Part shown: positions 22,798 through 29,960 of the stretch, piece by piece
Layout of the letters: each line of letters begins with the position of its first letter
Numbering within the stretch: the stretch's first letter is position 1
NCBI GenBank assembly: GCA_037969115.1
Contig: JBBKWQ010000241.1
Location: 1-32,232 of the forward strand
Source of the DNA: JBBKWQ01 sp037969115
Lineage (GTDB): Bacteria > Actinomycetota > Acidimicrobiia > Acidimicrobiales > Ilumatobacteraceae
Reading direction: 5' to 3'
DNA length: 32,232 nt
Notes under the pieces: model-generated
The model's database searches: none
Seen by the model: only the letters and a program-made list of their open reading frames with translations
What the model was told of the DNA's origin: nothing
Made by a program: the position numbers and the translations under genes

Positions 22798-23664
22798 TCA
22801 GCGGCGGGTGAGCACGAACTCGGGATCGGGGGTGGCGTCGTAGTCGGGATGGTCTGCCCTCACGATGCCTCGGAACTTGCCGTCGGCGATGACCACCTTG
22901 GGGAGCACAACGGGCGGAATGCCCATCGCGTCCGCGGCGACCACGGCGTCGTCGGCCGATGTGTGCGGCAAGAGGAACTGCAGGTTCTCGATGGTCGGCG
23001 GCAACATCTGCAGATCGCCCGCCGCGAACAGGTCGAGTGCCTCGCGAGGCCGAACCCATCGACTGGCGATGGTCTCACCGTCGTCGTGCAAAGGCACCTG
23101 TGCCCGCGGAGCGCGGGCGAGAAAAAACCGGGTGTCGAACCGGCGCGCCTCACCGACCGGCGTGATCCAGTGACTCACGAAGTGGATCGCATCGCTCAGC
23201 AGCACGAGGCCTTCGTCGCGGCAGACGTCGACGAGTGACCGCTGACCCGAGTACACCGCGGCGCGTTCGGCGTCGTAGCGCTCGTGCACGACCGGGTCGT
23301 CGAAACGTACGGGATCACCTGAACCCACGGGACGCGCCAACAACACACCCGCCTCCTCGAAGCACTCACGGATCGCAGCGACCCACCAGGCCAGCCCGCC
23401 ACGATCGAGTCCGAGGAGTTCGCTTGCTGTTTCGTCGTCGAGCCCACCACTGATGGCCTCCAACTCGTCGGCGTGGTCACCGCCGTCGACCTTCCCGCCC
23501 GGAAACACGTACATCCCGCTGGCAAATGCTGCCGACAGCGTGCGCTGGAGCATGAACACCTCGATCCCGGCGTCGTGGTCCTCGGTGGCCAGGGCGTCGC
23601 GGATCAGCATCACCGTTGCGGCAGGATGCACAGGAACGGATGCAGCAAGGATGGGTTCGCTCAC
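22798..23664 (-). CDS. Nudix hydrolase with an interrupted Nudix box (NUDT19/RNU7-like)
   Basis: A 288-aa Nudix hydrolase. The fold begins VPVHPAATVMLIRD, followed by VFPGGKVDGGD (53-63). The catalytic helix is present as AAIRECFEEAGVLLA (96-110), fitting REx2EExGU with Arg99, Glu100, Glu103, Glu104 and Gly106. The first half of the box (GGKVD) is separated from it by about 35 residues (AISGGLDDETASELLGLDR and flanks) instead of the usual short spacing. Such an insertion is known in NUDT19/RNU7-type enzymes that hydrolyse CoA derivatives, so this is a possible CoA diphosphatase. It starts at GTG 23664 with a TACGGT box eight bases upstream and no ribosome binding site. It lies 30 bases behind ccdA in the same direction. 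Confidence 0.82.
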   Translation of the reverse strand: MSEPILAASVPVHPAATVMLIRDALATEDHDAGIEVFMLQRTLSAAFASGMYVFPGGKVDGGDHADELEAISGGLDDETASELLGLDRGGLAWWVAAIRECFEEAGVLLARPVGSGDPVRFDDPVVHERYDAERAAVYSGQRSLVDVCRDEGLVLLSDAIHFVSHWITPVGEARRFDTRFFLARAPRAQVPLHDDGETIASRWVRPREALDLFAAGDLQMLPPTIENLQFLLPHTSADDAVVAADAMGIPPVVLPKVVIADGKFRGIVRADHPDYDATPDPEFVLTRR

Positions 23665-23694
23665 GGCCAGCGACCGTAACGGAGGCGGGTCGGC

Positions 23695-24573
23695 TCAGTC
23701 GCCGTGGAACGTCAACGTGTCCGAGCCGGCCGACTCGACCTCGACGGGCTCGGTGTCTCCGTCGTCATCGCGCTTCACCAGCACGAATGCGACCGCTGCT
23801 GCGACGATCAGGCCGAGCACGATTGCCGCGCCCTGCCAGTTGTCGCTCAGCGCCGTCAGCACCGAGTTCTGGATCGACTCGACCCGCGTCGTGATGGGGT
23901 CGGCCTGTTCCTGGATGTCGACGACCCAGAAGTAGTACACGAGGTACACACCCGACAGCAGGACGAACGCTGCAGCGATGGTGTCGATGTACTGCATGCC
24001 CGATCGCAAGAGGCGCACGAAACCCTGATTGGCGACCGCCAGCGACACCGTCAACGCCGTGACCAGCAACGCCATCCCGGCCCCGTAGGCGGCCACGTTG
24101 CCGACCGCCGTCACGAACCCGTTGTTGCGCACTGTCAGGATCGACGGCAGGAACAACCCGATGGTGCAACCGAGTGACGCCACGGCGTAGGCGATGCCGT
24201 ACACGAACATCGACCAGATTCCCTGGGTTCGTCCACCCTTGTCGAGCCGCGGAGTGTTGATCGGCAACTTGTACCCGAAGAGCATCGAGATGCCGAGCGC
24301 GATCAACGCAATTCCGATGACGATGGTGGCGTATTTCGAGTTGCGCTGAATCCAGCTCGTGAAGTTGTACGACACGATTCCGACGGTGACGAAGACCGTC
24401 ATGAAGCCGGCCGACAGCGACGCGCTCACGAGGAGGGCGCGCCGAACCGTGGACCGTTGACTGCCCGGCATCTGGCCCTGCATCCCGAGGAAGTACATGA
24501 GGTACGTGGGGAGCAGGATGAAGCCGCACGGATTCATCGCTGCGACCAAACCGCGCAGGAACGACAGGCTCAT
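23695..24573 (-). CDS. ccdA: CcdA-like transmembrane thiol-disulfide reductase protein
   Basis: A 292-aa membrane protein with about seven hydrophobic segments and a charged, cytoplasmic C-terminus. The two redox cysteines of the CcdA/DsbD core are present: Cys16 in AAMNPCGFILLP and Cys136 in AVASLGCTIGLFLPS. CcdA moves electrons from cytoplasmic thioredoxin across the membrane to extracytoplasmic thioredoxin-like proteins such as TlpA/ResA for cytochrome c maturation or other thiol reduction. Its ATG shares ATGA with the tlpA stop, so the two are translated together. It is longer than minimal CcdA (about 235 aa), with an extra membrane helix (about 243-263) near the C-terminus. Confidence 0.88.
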   Translation of the reverse strand: MSLSFLRGLVAAMNPCGFILLPTYLMYFLGMQGQMPGSQRSTVRRALLVSASLSAGFMTVFVTVGIVSYNFTSWIQRNSKYATIVIGIALIALGISMLFGYKLPINTPRLDKGGRTQGIWSMFVYGIAYAVASLGCTIGLFLPSILTVRNNGFVTAVGNVAAYGAGMALLVTALTVSLAVANQGFVRLLRSGMQYIDTIAAAFVLLSGVYLVYYFWVVDIQEQADPITTRVESIQNSVLTALSDNWQGAAIVLGLIVAAAVAFVLVKRDDDGDTEPVEVESAGSDTLTFHGD

Positions 24574-25163
24574 AGCAACAACTCCTCGATCTTGGCGGTC
24601 AGTTCGTTCTGGTCGAGCTCGCCGGTCTGATCGACGACCGTACCGTCGGCCGCGACGAACAACGTCACCGGGTAGTTCACGACGCGCAACTCGTTCATCA
24701 GCGCTGCGTCCGGGTCACGGAACAGCTCGTAGGCCACGCCGCGCTCGTCGGCGAATCGCTGCATCACCGGCTCGGAGTCGAAAGGATTCACTCCCACGAA
24801 TCGCACATCGTCGCCCAGGGAACGATGGACGTCGGCGAAATCGGCCAGCTCGCGCCGACACGGGATACACGTCGAGAACCACAGGTTGATCACCATCGGT
24901 GTTCCGAGCAGGTCGCCGGTGCGCACGGCGACGTCGTCGGCACCGGCGAGGGCAACATCGGGGAGTGGGGTTCCAGAAGCATCGCCATTGGAACCCCCCG
25001 TGGGCTCCTGGTATTCACCCGGGACGTCCAACACGACATCGTCATCGAACCCGGTGTCGTCGTCGAGACGTCGCGCCAACCACGACCCACCGACGAGGCT
25101 CACCGCCGTGACCACGACGGCCACGGCGCCGGCAAGCAGGAGGGGTCGGGGCCGGTCAGCCAT
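24570..25163 (-). CDS. TlpA/ResA-like membrane-anchored thioredoxin
   Basis: A 197-aa protein with an N-terminal signal anchor (about 7-29), an acidic linker (about 33-65) and a thioredoxin fold (about 66-197). The redox motif is CIPC (Cys99, Cys102) in VINLWFSTCIPCRREL, with the cis-proline in VVNYPVTLFVAADG. It should face outside and receive electrons through CcdA, encoded next with an ATGA overlap. It is probably a thiol reductant for cytochrome c maturation, but no cytochrome genes are nearby. ATG 25163 lacks a ribosome binding site; TAGCCT seven bases upstream suggests leaderless transcription of tlpA-ccdA. Confidence 0.88.
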   Translation of the reverse strand: MADRPRPLLLAGAVAVVVTAVSLVGGSWLARRLDDDTGFDDDVVLDVPGEYQEPTGGSNGDASGTPLPDVALAGADDVAVRTGDLLGTPMVINLWFSTCIPCRRELADFADVHRSLGDDVRFVGVNPFDSEPVMQRFADERGVAYELFRDPDAALMNELRVVNYPVTLFVAADGTVVDQTGELDQNELTAKIEELLL

Positions 25164-25170
25164 GGCGAAC

Positions 25171-25176
25171 AGGCTA
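25171..25176 (-). promoter_or_regulatory. -10 box TAGCCT of a probable leaderless promoter for tlpA-ccdA
   Basis: Minus-strand TAGCCT (TANNNT type) is followed by seven bases (GTTCGCC) and then ATG 25163. No ribosome binding site exists. A clear -35 hexamer is not seen. Confidence 0.42.
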
Positions 25177-25220
25177 ACGACGGTCCCGACCCCTCATCTG
25201 GGTGGATCGGTGAACGTTGC

Positions 25221-25242
25221 GGAAAGACGGCCGCAGGCCGTC
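25221..25242 (-). terminator. Terminator after the downstream wbl gene
   Basis: On the minus strand GACGGCC, loop TGC, GGCCGTC forms a perfect seven-bp stem (25226-25242), followed by TTTCC. It begins four bases after the wbl stop. The T-tract is short, but the position is right. Confidence 0.6.
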
Positions 25243-25245
25243 GTT

Positions 25246-25689
25246 CTATGCGACAACTCCCATCTCGTCGATGACGAGTTCCGGTCGTGGCCGTTTTGGT
25301 GGCCGGCCGCAGGGTCTCTTGACCCTGACGATTCGGCCCATGGAGAGCAACTCGCCTCCCCAGACGCCCCACGGTTCCTCACGATCGAGCGCATCGGCGA
25401 GGCATGACCTGCTCAGCTCGCACTTGCCGCAGATGGCTTTGGCGCGAGCGATGTCGATGATGTGATCGGAGAAGAACAGCGGTGTCAGCGTGCCGTTGCC
25501 GTCGGCGCAACGAGCGAGCGGAACGACCGGCGACTCGATCGTGGCCGGCCGAGCAGCACGAGCCGTGCCGACGACGTGGGTGTCGTTGAAGATGCTGGTG
25601 TTCATGGTCGTGTTCAAGCTGGTGCTCATGGTGGATTCCTTCGTGGTGGTTGTTTCGGGGTCGGTTCGGGTTTGACTGCTCGTTCGCAT
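25246..25689 (-). CDS. WhiB-like (Wbl) transcription factor with degenerate AT-hook tail
   Basis: A 147-aa Wbl protein. The four cluster cysteines are Cys61 (LARCADGNGTL), Cys87, Cys90 and Cys96 (AICGKCELSRSC), which in this family hold a [4Fe-4S] cluster and bind sigma-A region 4. The turn GVWGG (108-112) follows, then a basic tail VKRPCGRPPKRPRP (123-136) resembling the AT-hook of WhiB7, but with Cys127 breaking the basic run. Two starts are possible: ATG 25689, with AGGAG six bases upstream (chosen), and ATG 25629 with GAAGGA, which would drop a Thr-rich 20-residue leader. The chosen ATG lies only 13 bases after the T-rich tract of the terminator of the upstream 88-aa gene, so expression probably depends on read-through. 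WhiB-type assignment is secure; the subclass is inferred. Confidence 0.9.
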   Translation of the reverse strand: MRTSSQTRTDPETTTTKESTMSTSLNTTMNTSIFNDTHVVGTARAARPATIESPVVPLARCADGNGTLTPLFFSDHIIDIARAKAICGKCELSRSCLADALDREEPWGVWGGELLSMGRIVRVKRPCGRPPKRPRPELVIDEMGVVA

Positions 25690-25701
25690 TTGGTGCTCCT
25701 G

Positions 25702-25746
25702 GGAAGAAAAAATGAAGAGGCCGCCGGGTCGGAACCCGGCGGCCTC
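25702..25746 (-). terminator. Intrinsic terminator, possibly an attenuator, between the 88-aa gene and wbl
   Basis: On the minus strand GAGGCCGCCGGGT, loop TCCG, ACCCGGCGGCCTC gives a perfect 13-bp stem (25717-25746), followed by TTCATTTTTTCTTCC. This is the best intrinsic terminator in the window. It lies 27 bases after the 88-aa gene stop and directly before the next wbl start, with no promoter-like box in between. Confidence 0.88.
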
Positions 25747-25773
25747 GGAAGAGGGTGTGTCGACGTCTGGTCG

Positions 25774-26040
25774 TTACGTCGACCTCGTTCCGAGGTGCCG
25801 GGTGGAGCGCTTGGTATCGATGACCGCATCGGTCGCCGAAAATGCGCAGTTCTCACCCATGTAGTTGACGGTGGTGTTCGTGTTCAGATCGCCTCGCCAC
25901 GTGCTCGAGCGGAAACACGGATTGGAACCCGTGAATGCATTCGAACCGGTGGTGCCGTGACCGGCGCGACGCGTGCACGGACGCGGGCGCGCGACCACGA
26001 GCGCGAGGCTCGTCGTCTGCGTCGTCGTCATCGTCTCCAT
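25774..26040 (-). CDS. Unknown 88-aa protein encoded between two wbl genes
   Basis: An 88-aa protein I do not recognise. It is supported by an AGGAG site six bases before ATG 26040 and by the strong terminator just after its stop. The N-terminal 20 residues are Thr-rich then hydrophobic (TTTQTTSLALVVA), followed by a basic stretch with Cys22, and a Ser/Thr/Asn-rich C-terminal half with Cys42 and Cys65 (GSNPCFRSSTWRG, NYMGENCAFSAT). There is no Wbl signature and no clear membrane helix. Its three spaced cysteines might bind metal, but that is speculation. A long leader (26041-26170) with a large dyad precedes it. It may be a protein in its own right, a leader peptide controlling the following wbl, or both. 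Confidence 0.6.
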   Translation of the reverse strand: METMTTTQTTSLALVVARPRPCTRRAGHGTTGSNAFTGSNPCFRSSTWRGDLNTNTTVNYMGENCAFSATDAVIDTKRSTRHLGTRST

Positions 26041-26110
26041 CGGTCGCTCCTGTACGTGGTCGGTTCGTGTTGCAGCTCGTCGTCAGACCGTGTTCAGGTC
26101 GGAAACGCGC

Positions 26111-26162
26111 ACGACGAGTGCAACGAGGCTCTAGCGAACCATGTTGCACCCGTCGTGGTCAA
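26111..26162 (-). promoter_or_regulatory. Promoter-like TTGACC and large dyad upstream of the 88-aa gene
   Basis: Minus-strand TTGACC (26157-26162) is a good -35 candidate. Immediately after it comes ACGAC-N2-GTGCAAC, 18 bases, then GTTGCAC-N2-GTCGT: arms 26143-26156 and 26111-26124 pair at 12 of 14 positions. The -10 region would fall inside the 18-base centre (TTCGCT, 18 bases from TTGACC, is a weak match). It could be an operator around the promoter or a leader-RNA stem. Confidence 0.5.
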
Positions 26163-26170
26163 GTGAGTTT

Positions 26171-26207
26171 CTGAGCTGGATGTCCCCCGCCCGGACATCC
26201 AGCTCAG
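26171..26207 (-). terminator. 15-bp perfect hairpin overlapping the stop of the upstream wbl gene
   Basis: CTGAGCTGGATGTCC (26171-26185) and GGACATCCAGCTCAG (26193-26207) are perfect inverted repeats around a seven-base C/G loop. The wbl stop codon (26204-26206) lies inside the stem. No T-tract follows on the minus strand (AAACTCACTTG), so it is a T-less actinobacterial terminator or a 3'-end stability element. Confidence 0.65.
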
Positions 26208-26665
26208 GCAACCAGGTGCGGGGGAATCGGCACCTCGTCGACCACGAGCACCGGCCGAGGGTGCTTCGGCGGCCGGCCACGCCCGCGCTTCACGGCGATG
26301 ACCACACCATCGACGAGCAGTTGGCCACCCCAGACCCCGTAGGCCTCCTCGCGCTCGAGCGCTGCGCCGAGACATTGTGGGGCGAGGCCGCACTTCGAGC
26401 AGATCGCCTTTGCGCGGGCGATGTCGAAGTCGTCGTCGCTGAAGAACAGGTGGGTGAGAGTTCCGTTGCCGTCGGAGCACCGAGCAAAGCTCGTTCCCAC
26501 GTCTTCGTCGCTCTCGTCCTCGACGCACAGTTCCTGAGGAACCGGCTCGAGCACGATGTCGGGTCGGAGCTGATGCAACACCGGCAGGTCGACCTGCACG
26601 GCCGAAAGCTCGGTGTCGAGGTCGAGGACCGACTCGAAGTTTGCTGGCAACTCGAGAAGAGTCAT
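26204..26665 (-). CDS. WhiB-like (Wbl) transcription factor with AT-hook, WhiB7-like
   Basis: A 153-aa Wbl protein. Cluster cysteines are Cys63 (ARCSDGNGTLTHLFFS), Cys89, Cys92 and Cys98 (AICSKCGLAPQC); the turn GVWGG is at 110-114. The tail VKRGRGRPPKHPRP (125-138) contains a clean AT-hook core (RGRPPK), the DNA-binding element by which WhiB7 recognises AT-rich sequence next to its promoters. An acidic N-terminal region (about 10-58) is longer than in most Wbl proteins. ATG 26665 follows GAGGAAGGG at a usable distance. A 39-codon frame ends with ATGA overlapping this start. The second wbl gene 500 bases downstream is clearly a paralogue (GNGTLT-LFFSD, DIARAKAIC and GVWGG shared). WhiB7-like drug/stress response is an inference. 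Confidence 0.92.
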   Translation of the reverse strand: MTLLELPANFESVLDLDTELSAVQVDLPVLHQLRPDIVLEPVPQELCVEDESDEDVGTSFARCSDGNGTLTHLFFSDDDFDIARAKAICSKCGLAPQCLGAALEREEAYGVWGGQLLVDGVVIAVKRGRGRPPKHPRPVLVVDEVPIPPHLVA

Positions 26666-26861
26666 CGCCAGACCCTTCCTCGTCCCGTGCCCCGGCTGAG
26701 TTCTGATTGCTGCTCCACTGCTACTTCCCTCCAAGTGTTGCGTTCACATGTCCAGAGCGCGTTGCAGGGCAGTTCGTGCATTTTCTCGGAGAATTCTTTT
26801 CGGCCGGCTTTCGAGCCACCGTCAGGTGAGGTTCGGCTTCGGCCGCCGACGTACGCGAATG

Positions 26862-27923
26862 TCAGCCGACAGGGACGTATCGGTACCCGCGGTCGACGCC
26901 GATTCGTTCGACCTCGCCCATCCAACGCAGATGCTCGAGATGCGCGAACGTCTCGCTGTCGGCCATCGGCCCCTGCGCCCGCTCAGAGAAGAGACGCTGC
27001 GCCAGTTCATTCACCGTGGCCGGGCGCCCGACGTCGGTCGCAGCGCCCCGCAACACGTCGAGTCGTTCGATGTGGTGCGCCTTGATCGCCATCGCCCGCC
27101 CAGCCAGATCGTCGAAGGTCTGGCCGTGCGCGGGCAGCGCGATACCCACGTCGGGTCCGTACTCGGCGACCTTGTCGAGCGACTCGAAGAACCGAGCCAG
27201 CGGATCGAGGTCGCGAACGAAGCCACCGATGTGCGGCGTGATCGTGGGCAGCACATGATCGCCAGACAGCATCACGCCCGCTTCGGGATCGAACAGGCAC
27301 AGGTGATCGTCGGTGTGGCCGGGCGTGTGCAGCGACACCCACTCACGCCGCGCGAGCCGGATGACCTCGGCATCGACCAGGCGTCGAGTCGGCACCGTGG
27401 TGCGGCTGAGCTTGGGGAATCGACGGACGAGGCCCATCCCGAACCGACGTTGCCATGGCACCGGATACCCCTCGCCACCCCAGGGTGGAGGGTCCCACGG
27501 TCGGCGAGACTCCGGTCGGTGGCTGAGTTCGGCAACATCTTCGACATCGAGATCGGGAGGCTCGCTGGGGTCCCACATCATGCGGAACCGTTCGTGCGTG
27601 ACGATTTCCGCACCTGAAGCACGCCGGACCCAGCCGGCGCCGCCGTAGTGATCGGGATGGCTGTGGGTGACGATCACCGTATGGACACGCCTCATCGGGT
27701 ATCCGGCATCCGTGAGACGTTCACCGAGCACTTTGAACGTCTTGGGCCCTGGCATCCCCGGGTCGACGATGGCGCACCCACGTTCATCTTCGAGGATGTA
27801 GCAGTTGACGTGGCCGAGGCCGGTGAGATCGATCGGGAGTTGCGCTCGCAGGACGTTGGGAGCGACCTCGACGATCTCCTCCGAGGCCGGCATCGCCTCC
27901 TGCCTTTTCGGACGGACGGACAT
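26862..27923 (-). CDS. Metallo-beta-lactamase-fold hydrolase with helical C-terminal domain
   Basis: A 353-aa hydrolase of the metallo-beta-lactamase superfamily. Zinc ligands are all visible: His87, His89, Asp91, His92 (THSHPDHYGG), His203 (HTPGHTDDH), Asp222 (LSGDHVLP) and His266 (LPAHGQ). The C-terminal 85 residues are helical, ending in a winged-helix-like part as in the LACTB2/glyoxalase-II-like branch; substrates there include thioesters and RNA. The start at ATG 27923 gives MSVRPK and then the fold beginning EEIVEVAPNVLRAQLP; the open frame continues upstream for more than 200 residues without any conserved sequence, overlapping the divergent glycosyltransferase gene, and is rejected. 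A second ATG at 27893 with AGGAGG just before it is an alternative. A TATGGT box lies nine bases before ATG 27923. Confidence 0.87.
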   Translation of the reverse strand: MSVRPKRQEAMPASEEIVEVAPNVLRAQLPIDLTGLGHVNCYILEDERGCAIVDPGMPGPKTFKVLGERLTDAGYPMRRVHTVIVTHSHPDHYGGAGWVRRASGAEIVTHERFRMMWDPSEPPDLDVEDVAELSHRPESRRPWDPPPWGGEGYPVPWQRRFGMGLVRRFPKLSRTTVPTRRLVDAEVIRLARREWVSLHTPGHTDDHLCLFDPEAGVMLSGDHVLPTITPHIGGFVRDLDPLARFFESLDKVAEYGPDVGIALPAHGQTFDDLAGRAMAIKAHHIERLDVLRGAATDVGRPATVNELAQRLFSERAQGPMADSETFAHLEHLRWMGEVERIGVDRGYRYVPVG

Positions 27924-28071
27924 GGTCCTCGCACCATATGTGAACGGTCCGGTTCCGGACGATGCGGCATCACCCGCAGATGTCTGGGCCAAGGGGCGCT
28001 GGATGGGTGCATCGAGCGCGTGACGCGTCACCGGCTCTTGACGACCGCCTCGCGCCTGTGAACATCGCGTC

Positions 28072-29139
28072 GTGAGCGACGCAGCACAGCACGTCGTCCG
28101 ACTGGCGCCGTTCTTCGTCGGTTGGGCCATCGGATGGATGCTGCTCGCCCGACCTCGCCCACTGCCGGCCCGACCCGAACGGCGCGTCGAACGTGCCGCC
28201 GTGTCGGTGATCATCCCCGCCCGAAACGAGTCGGCCGCGTTGACAGAGCTCCTGCCGGCGATCGTCCCGCAACTCCGAGCCGGTGACCAGCTCGTCGTGG
28301 TCGACGACGCGTCGCTCGACGACACGGCGACGCTCGCCGGCACCTTCGGAGCGACGGTGCTGTCCGCGCCCCCATTGCCTCGGGGCTGGTTGGGGAAGCC
28401 GAACGCCTGTTGGCACGGTGCACAGGCGACCACCGCTCCGACCGTCGTATTTCTCGACGCCGATGTGCGTCCCGGCCCGGACTTGCTGGCACAGGTCGCG
28501 GCAGCGGTAAACGAGTCGCCCGCATCGGTGATCTCGGTGCAGCCCTGGCATCGCATGGTCACGGCGGCCGAGCAGTTGAGCACGCTTCCTTCGATCACAG
28601 CGCTGATGGCCGTCGGGCGATTTTCGATCGTTCGAACGCACCCGAGGGTCGCGTTCGGGCCCGTGTTGGCGATGCGTCGCGACGTGTACGAGCGCGTCGG
28701 CGGTCACGCTCACCCGTCGGTCCGCGCACAGCACACCGAAGACATCGCCCTCGCGCGGCTCGTCGGTTCGAGCGAGCTGTACACCGGCGGCGCGGATGTG
28801 TCGTTTCGGATGTACCCGGACGGACTCACTGACTTGGTCAGGGGATGGACGCGGAGCCTCGCGGCAGGAGCGACGTCGGCACCGCTCTGGGCGGTGATCG
28901 GCGTGATCGCCTGGGTGTGGTCGCTCGCCGGCGGTTGGCTGGTCGAACCGCTCGTGTATCCGTTGTCCGCTGTGCAGCTCCTGGTCATCGGGCGGCGAGC
29001 GGGCGACGTGCGCTGGTGGCTCGCCGCGCTCTATCCGCTCGCTGTGCTCGTGTTCGTCGTGATCGTCGTCCGGAGTCTGCTCGCGTTCGTCTTTCGACGC
29101 GACGTGAGGTGGAAAGGGCGCGACGTACCGGCTCGCTAG
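28072..29139 (+). CDS. Membrane-bound family 2 glycosyltransferase (CrtQ-like)
   Basis: A 355-aa GT2 enzyme. An N-terminal hydrophobic segment (about 10-26) is followed by the GT-A domain: VSVIIPARNESAAL (44-57), VVVDDASLDDT (76-86), GWLGKPNACWHGA (105-117), metal-binding FLDADV (128-132), and the catalytic acid region HTEDIALARLV (221-231). Two or three membrane segments close the protein (about 268-290, 297-312, 320-345). GWLGKxxAC is characteristic of the group that includes CrtQ-type carotenoid or lipid-glycan glycosyltransferases, so a lipid-linked acceptor is likely. It starts at GTG 28072, 148 bases from the divergent metallo-hydrolase. Its stop TAG lies within a CTAG that also supplies the stop of the convergent gene. 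Confidence 0.85.
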   Translation: MSDAAQHVVRLAPFFVGWAIGWMLLARPRPLPARPERRVERAAVSVIIPARNESAALTELLPAIVPQLRAGDQLVVVDDASLDDTATLAGTFGATVLSAPPLPRGWLGKPNACWHGAQATTAPTVVFLDADVRPGPDLLAQVAAAVNESPASVISVQPWHRMVTAAEQLSTLPSITALMAVGRFSIVRTHPRVAFGPVLAMRRDVYERVGGHAHPSVRAQHTEDIALARLVGSSELYTGGADVSFRMYPDGLTDLVRGWTRSLAAGATSAPLWAVIGVIAWVWSLAGGWLVEPLVYPLSAVQLLVIGRRAGDVRWWLAALYPLAVLVFVVIVVRSLLAFVFRRDVRWKGRDVPAR

Positions 29140-29960
29140 GCCTTCTTGCTGATACGCCGTCTGATTCCGGCGGTGAGCCCGGAAGCGAGGCGTTCGGGTT
29201 CTCGTTCATCCTCGACGGCGTCGAGCAGCCGGTCGAGTTCACGTTCCATCTTGCGTGCGTGGCCCCTGCCCGAACCCACGACAGCCACGCTCACCGCAGC
29301 GGCCGGTACCACGGCCAGGGCGATCGGTGCCGCGACCACGACGCCGGCAACGCCGCTCGCGACGCCTGCGATCGCACACACCGACGCCGCTCCCGTCCGC
29401 AAGCCACGATCGAGCGAGCGATCTACGGCGATTCGAATCATCGTGCTCGAATCGTCGACGCGAACTGCTGCGGCCCGAACTCGCCGAGCGTCGCCGAGCT
29501 GTCCCTCGCCGCTGAACCCGCGGACCACGCGCTGCGCCGCGGCGACGACGTCGCCGCGCTTCGACCATTCGGCCTCTTCGTTGCGGTGACGATCGAGGCG
29601 CAGGTGATGCCCGGTGGTCAACCACCGATCGATTCTCGACAGAGTCGCGTCGACGTCACCGACCACGACGCGATCGACGGCCACCACCGAGCGGCCGAGT
29701 ATTCGATCGAGCAGTGACGGGTCGGGTATCGGGCCGAGGCGCTCGATCGCGATCGAACGCTCGACGGCCGCGACCGACATCCCGACCTCGCGGGCGGCTT
29801 CCAGCAATGCCGCCGGGTCGATGCCGGCTGCCCCGACATCGGCCACGTCGGCATCATCGGACAGCTCCGAGGCGCGTCGGAGGATTCGCTCGACCGCTTC
29901 GGTGGGGAGTTCCTCGTGACTCATCAGCCGTCCATCGTGGTCGATCATCGTGCCGATCAC
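29136..29960 (-). CDS. Unknown membrane protein with SHOCT-like N-terminal helices
   Basis: A 274-aa protein not recognised. Residues about 20-75 look like a short helical bundle often found at the N-terminus of bacterial membrane or kinase-associated proteins (VERILRRASEL, then LLEAAREVGMSVAAVERSIAIE). A mixed alpha/beta region follows (about 90-185). One long Gly/Ala/Val-rich hydrophobic region (about 190-229) probably makes two membrane passes, before a basic/acidic tail. The GTG start at 29960 shares GTGA with the quinone oxidoreductase stop; ATGs at 29948 and 29924 are alternatives. It ends in a CTAG shared with the convergent glycosyltransferase stop, so the two genes overlap by four bases. 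Confidence 0.7.
   Translation of the reverse strand: MIGTMIDHDGRLMSHEELPTEAVERILRRASELSDDADVADVGAAGIDPAALLEAAREVGMSVAAVERSIAIERLGPIPDPSLLDRILGRSVVAVDRVVVGDVDATLSRIDRWLTTGHHLRLDRHRNEEAEWSKRGDVVAAAQRVVRGFSGEGQLGDARRVRAAAVRVDDSSTMIRIAVDRSLDRGLRTGAASVCAIAGVASGVAGVVVAAPIALAVVPAAAVSVAVVGSGRGHARKMERELDRLLDAVEDEREPERLASGLTAGIRRRISKKA

Noticed and set aside
27924..28598. N-terminal extension of more than 200 residues on the metallo-hydrolase
   Set aside because: It overlaps the divergent glycosyltransferase gene, has no conserved sequence and shadows that gene; ATG 27923 gives the normal fold.
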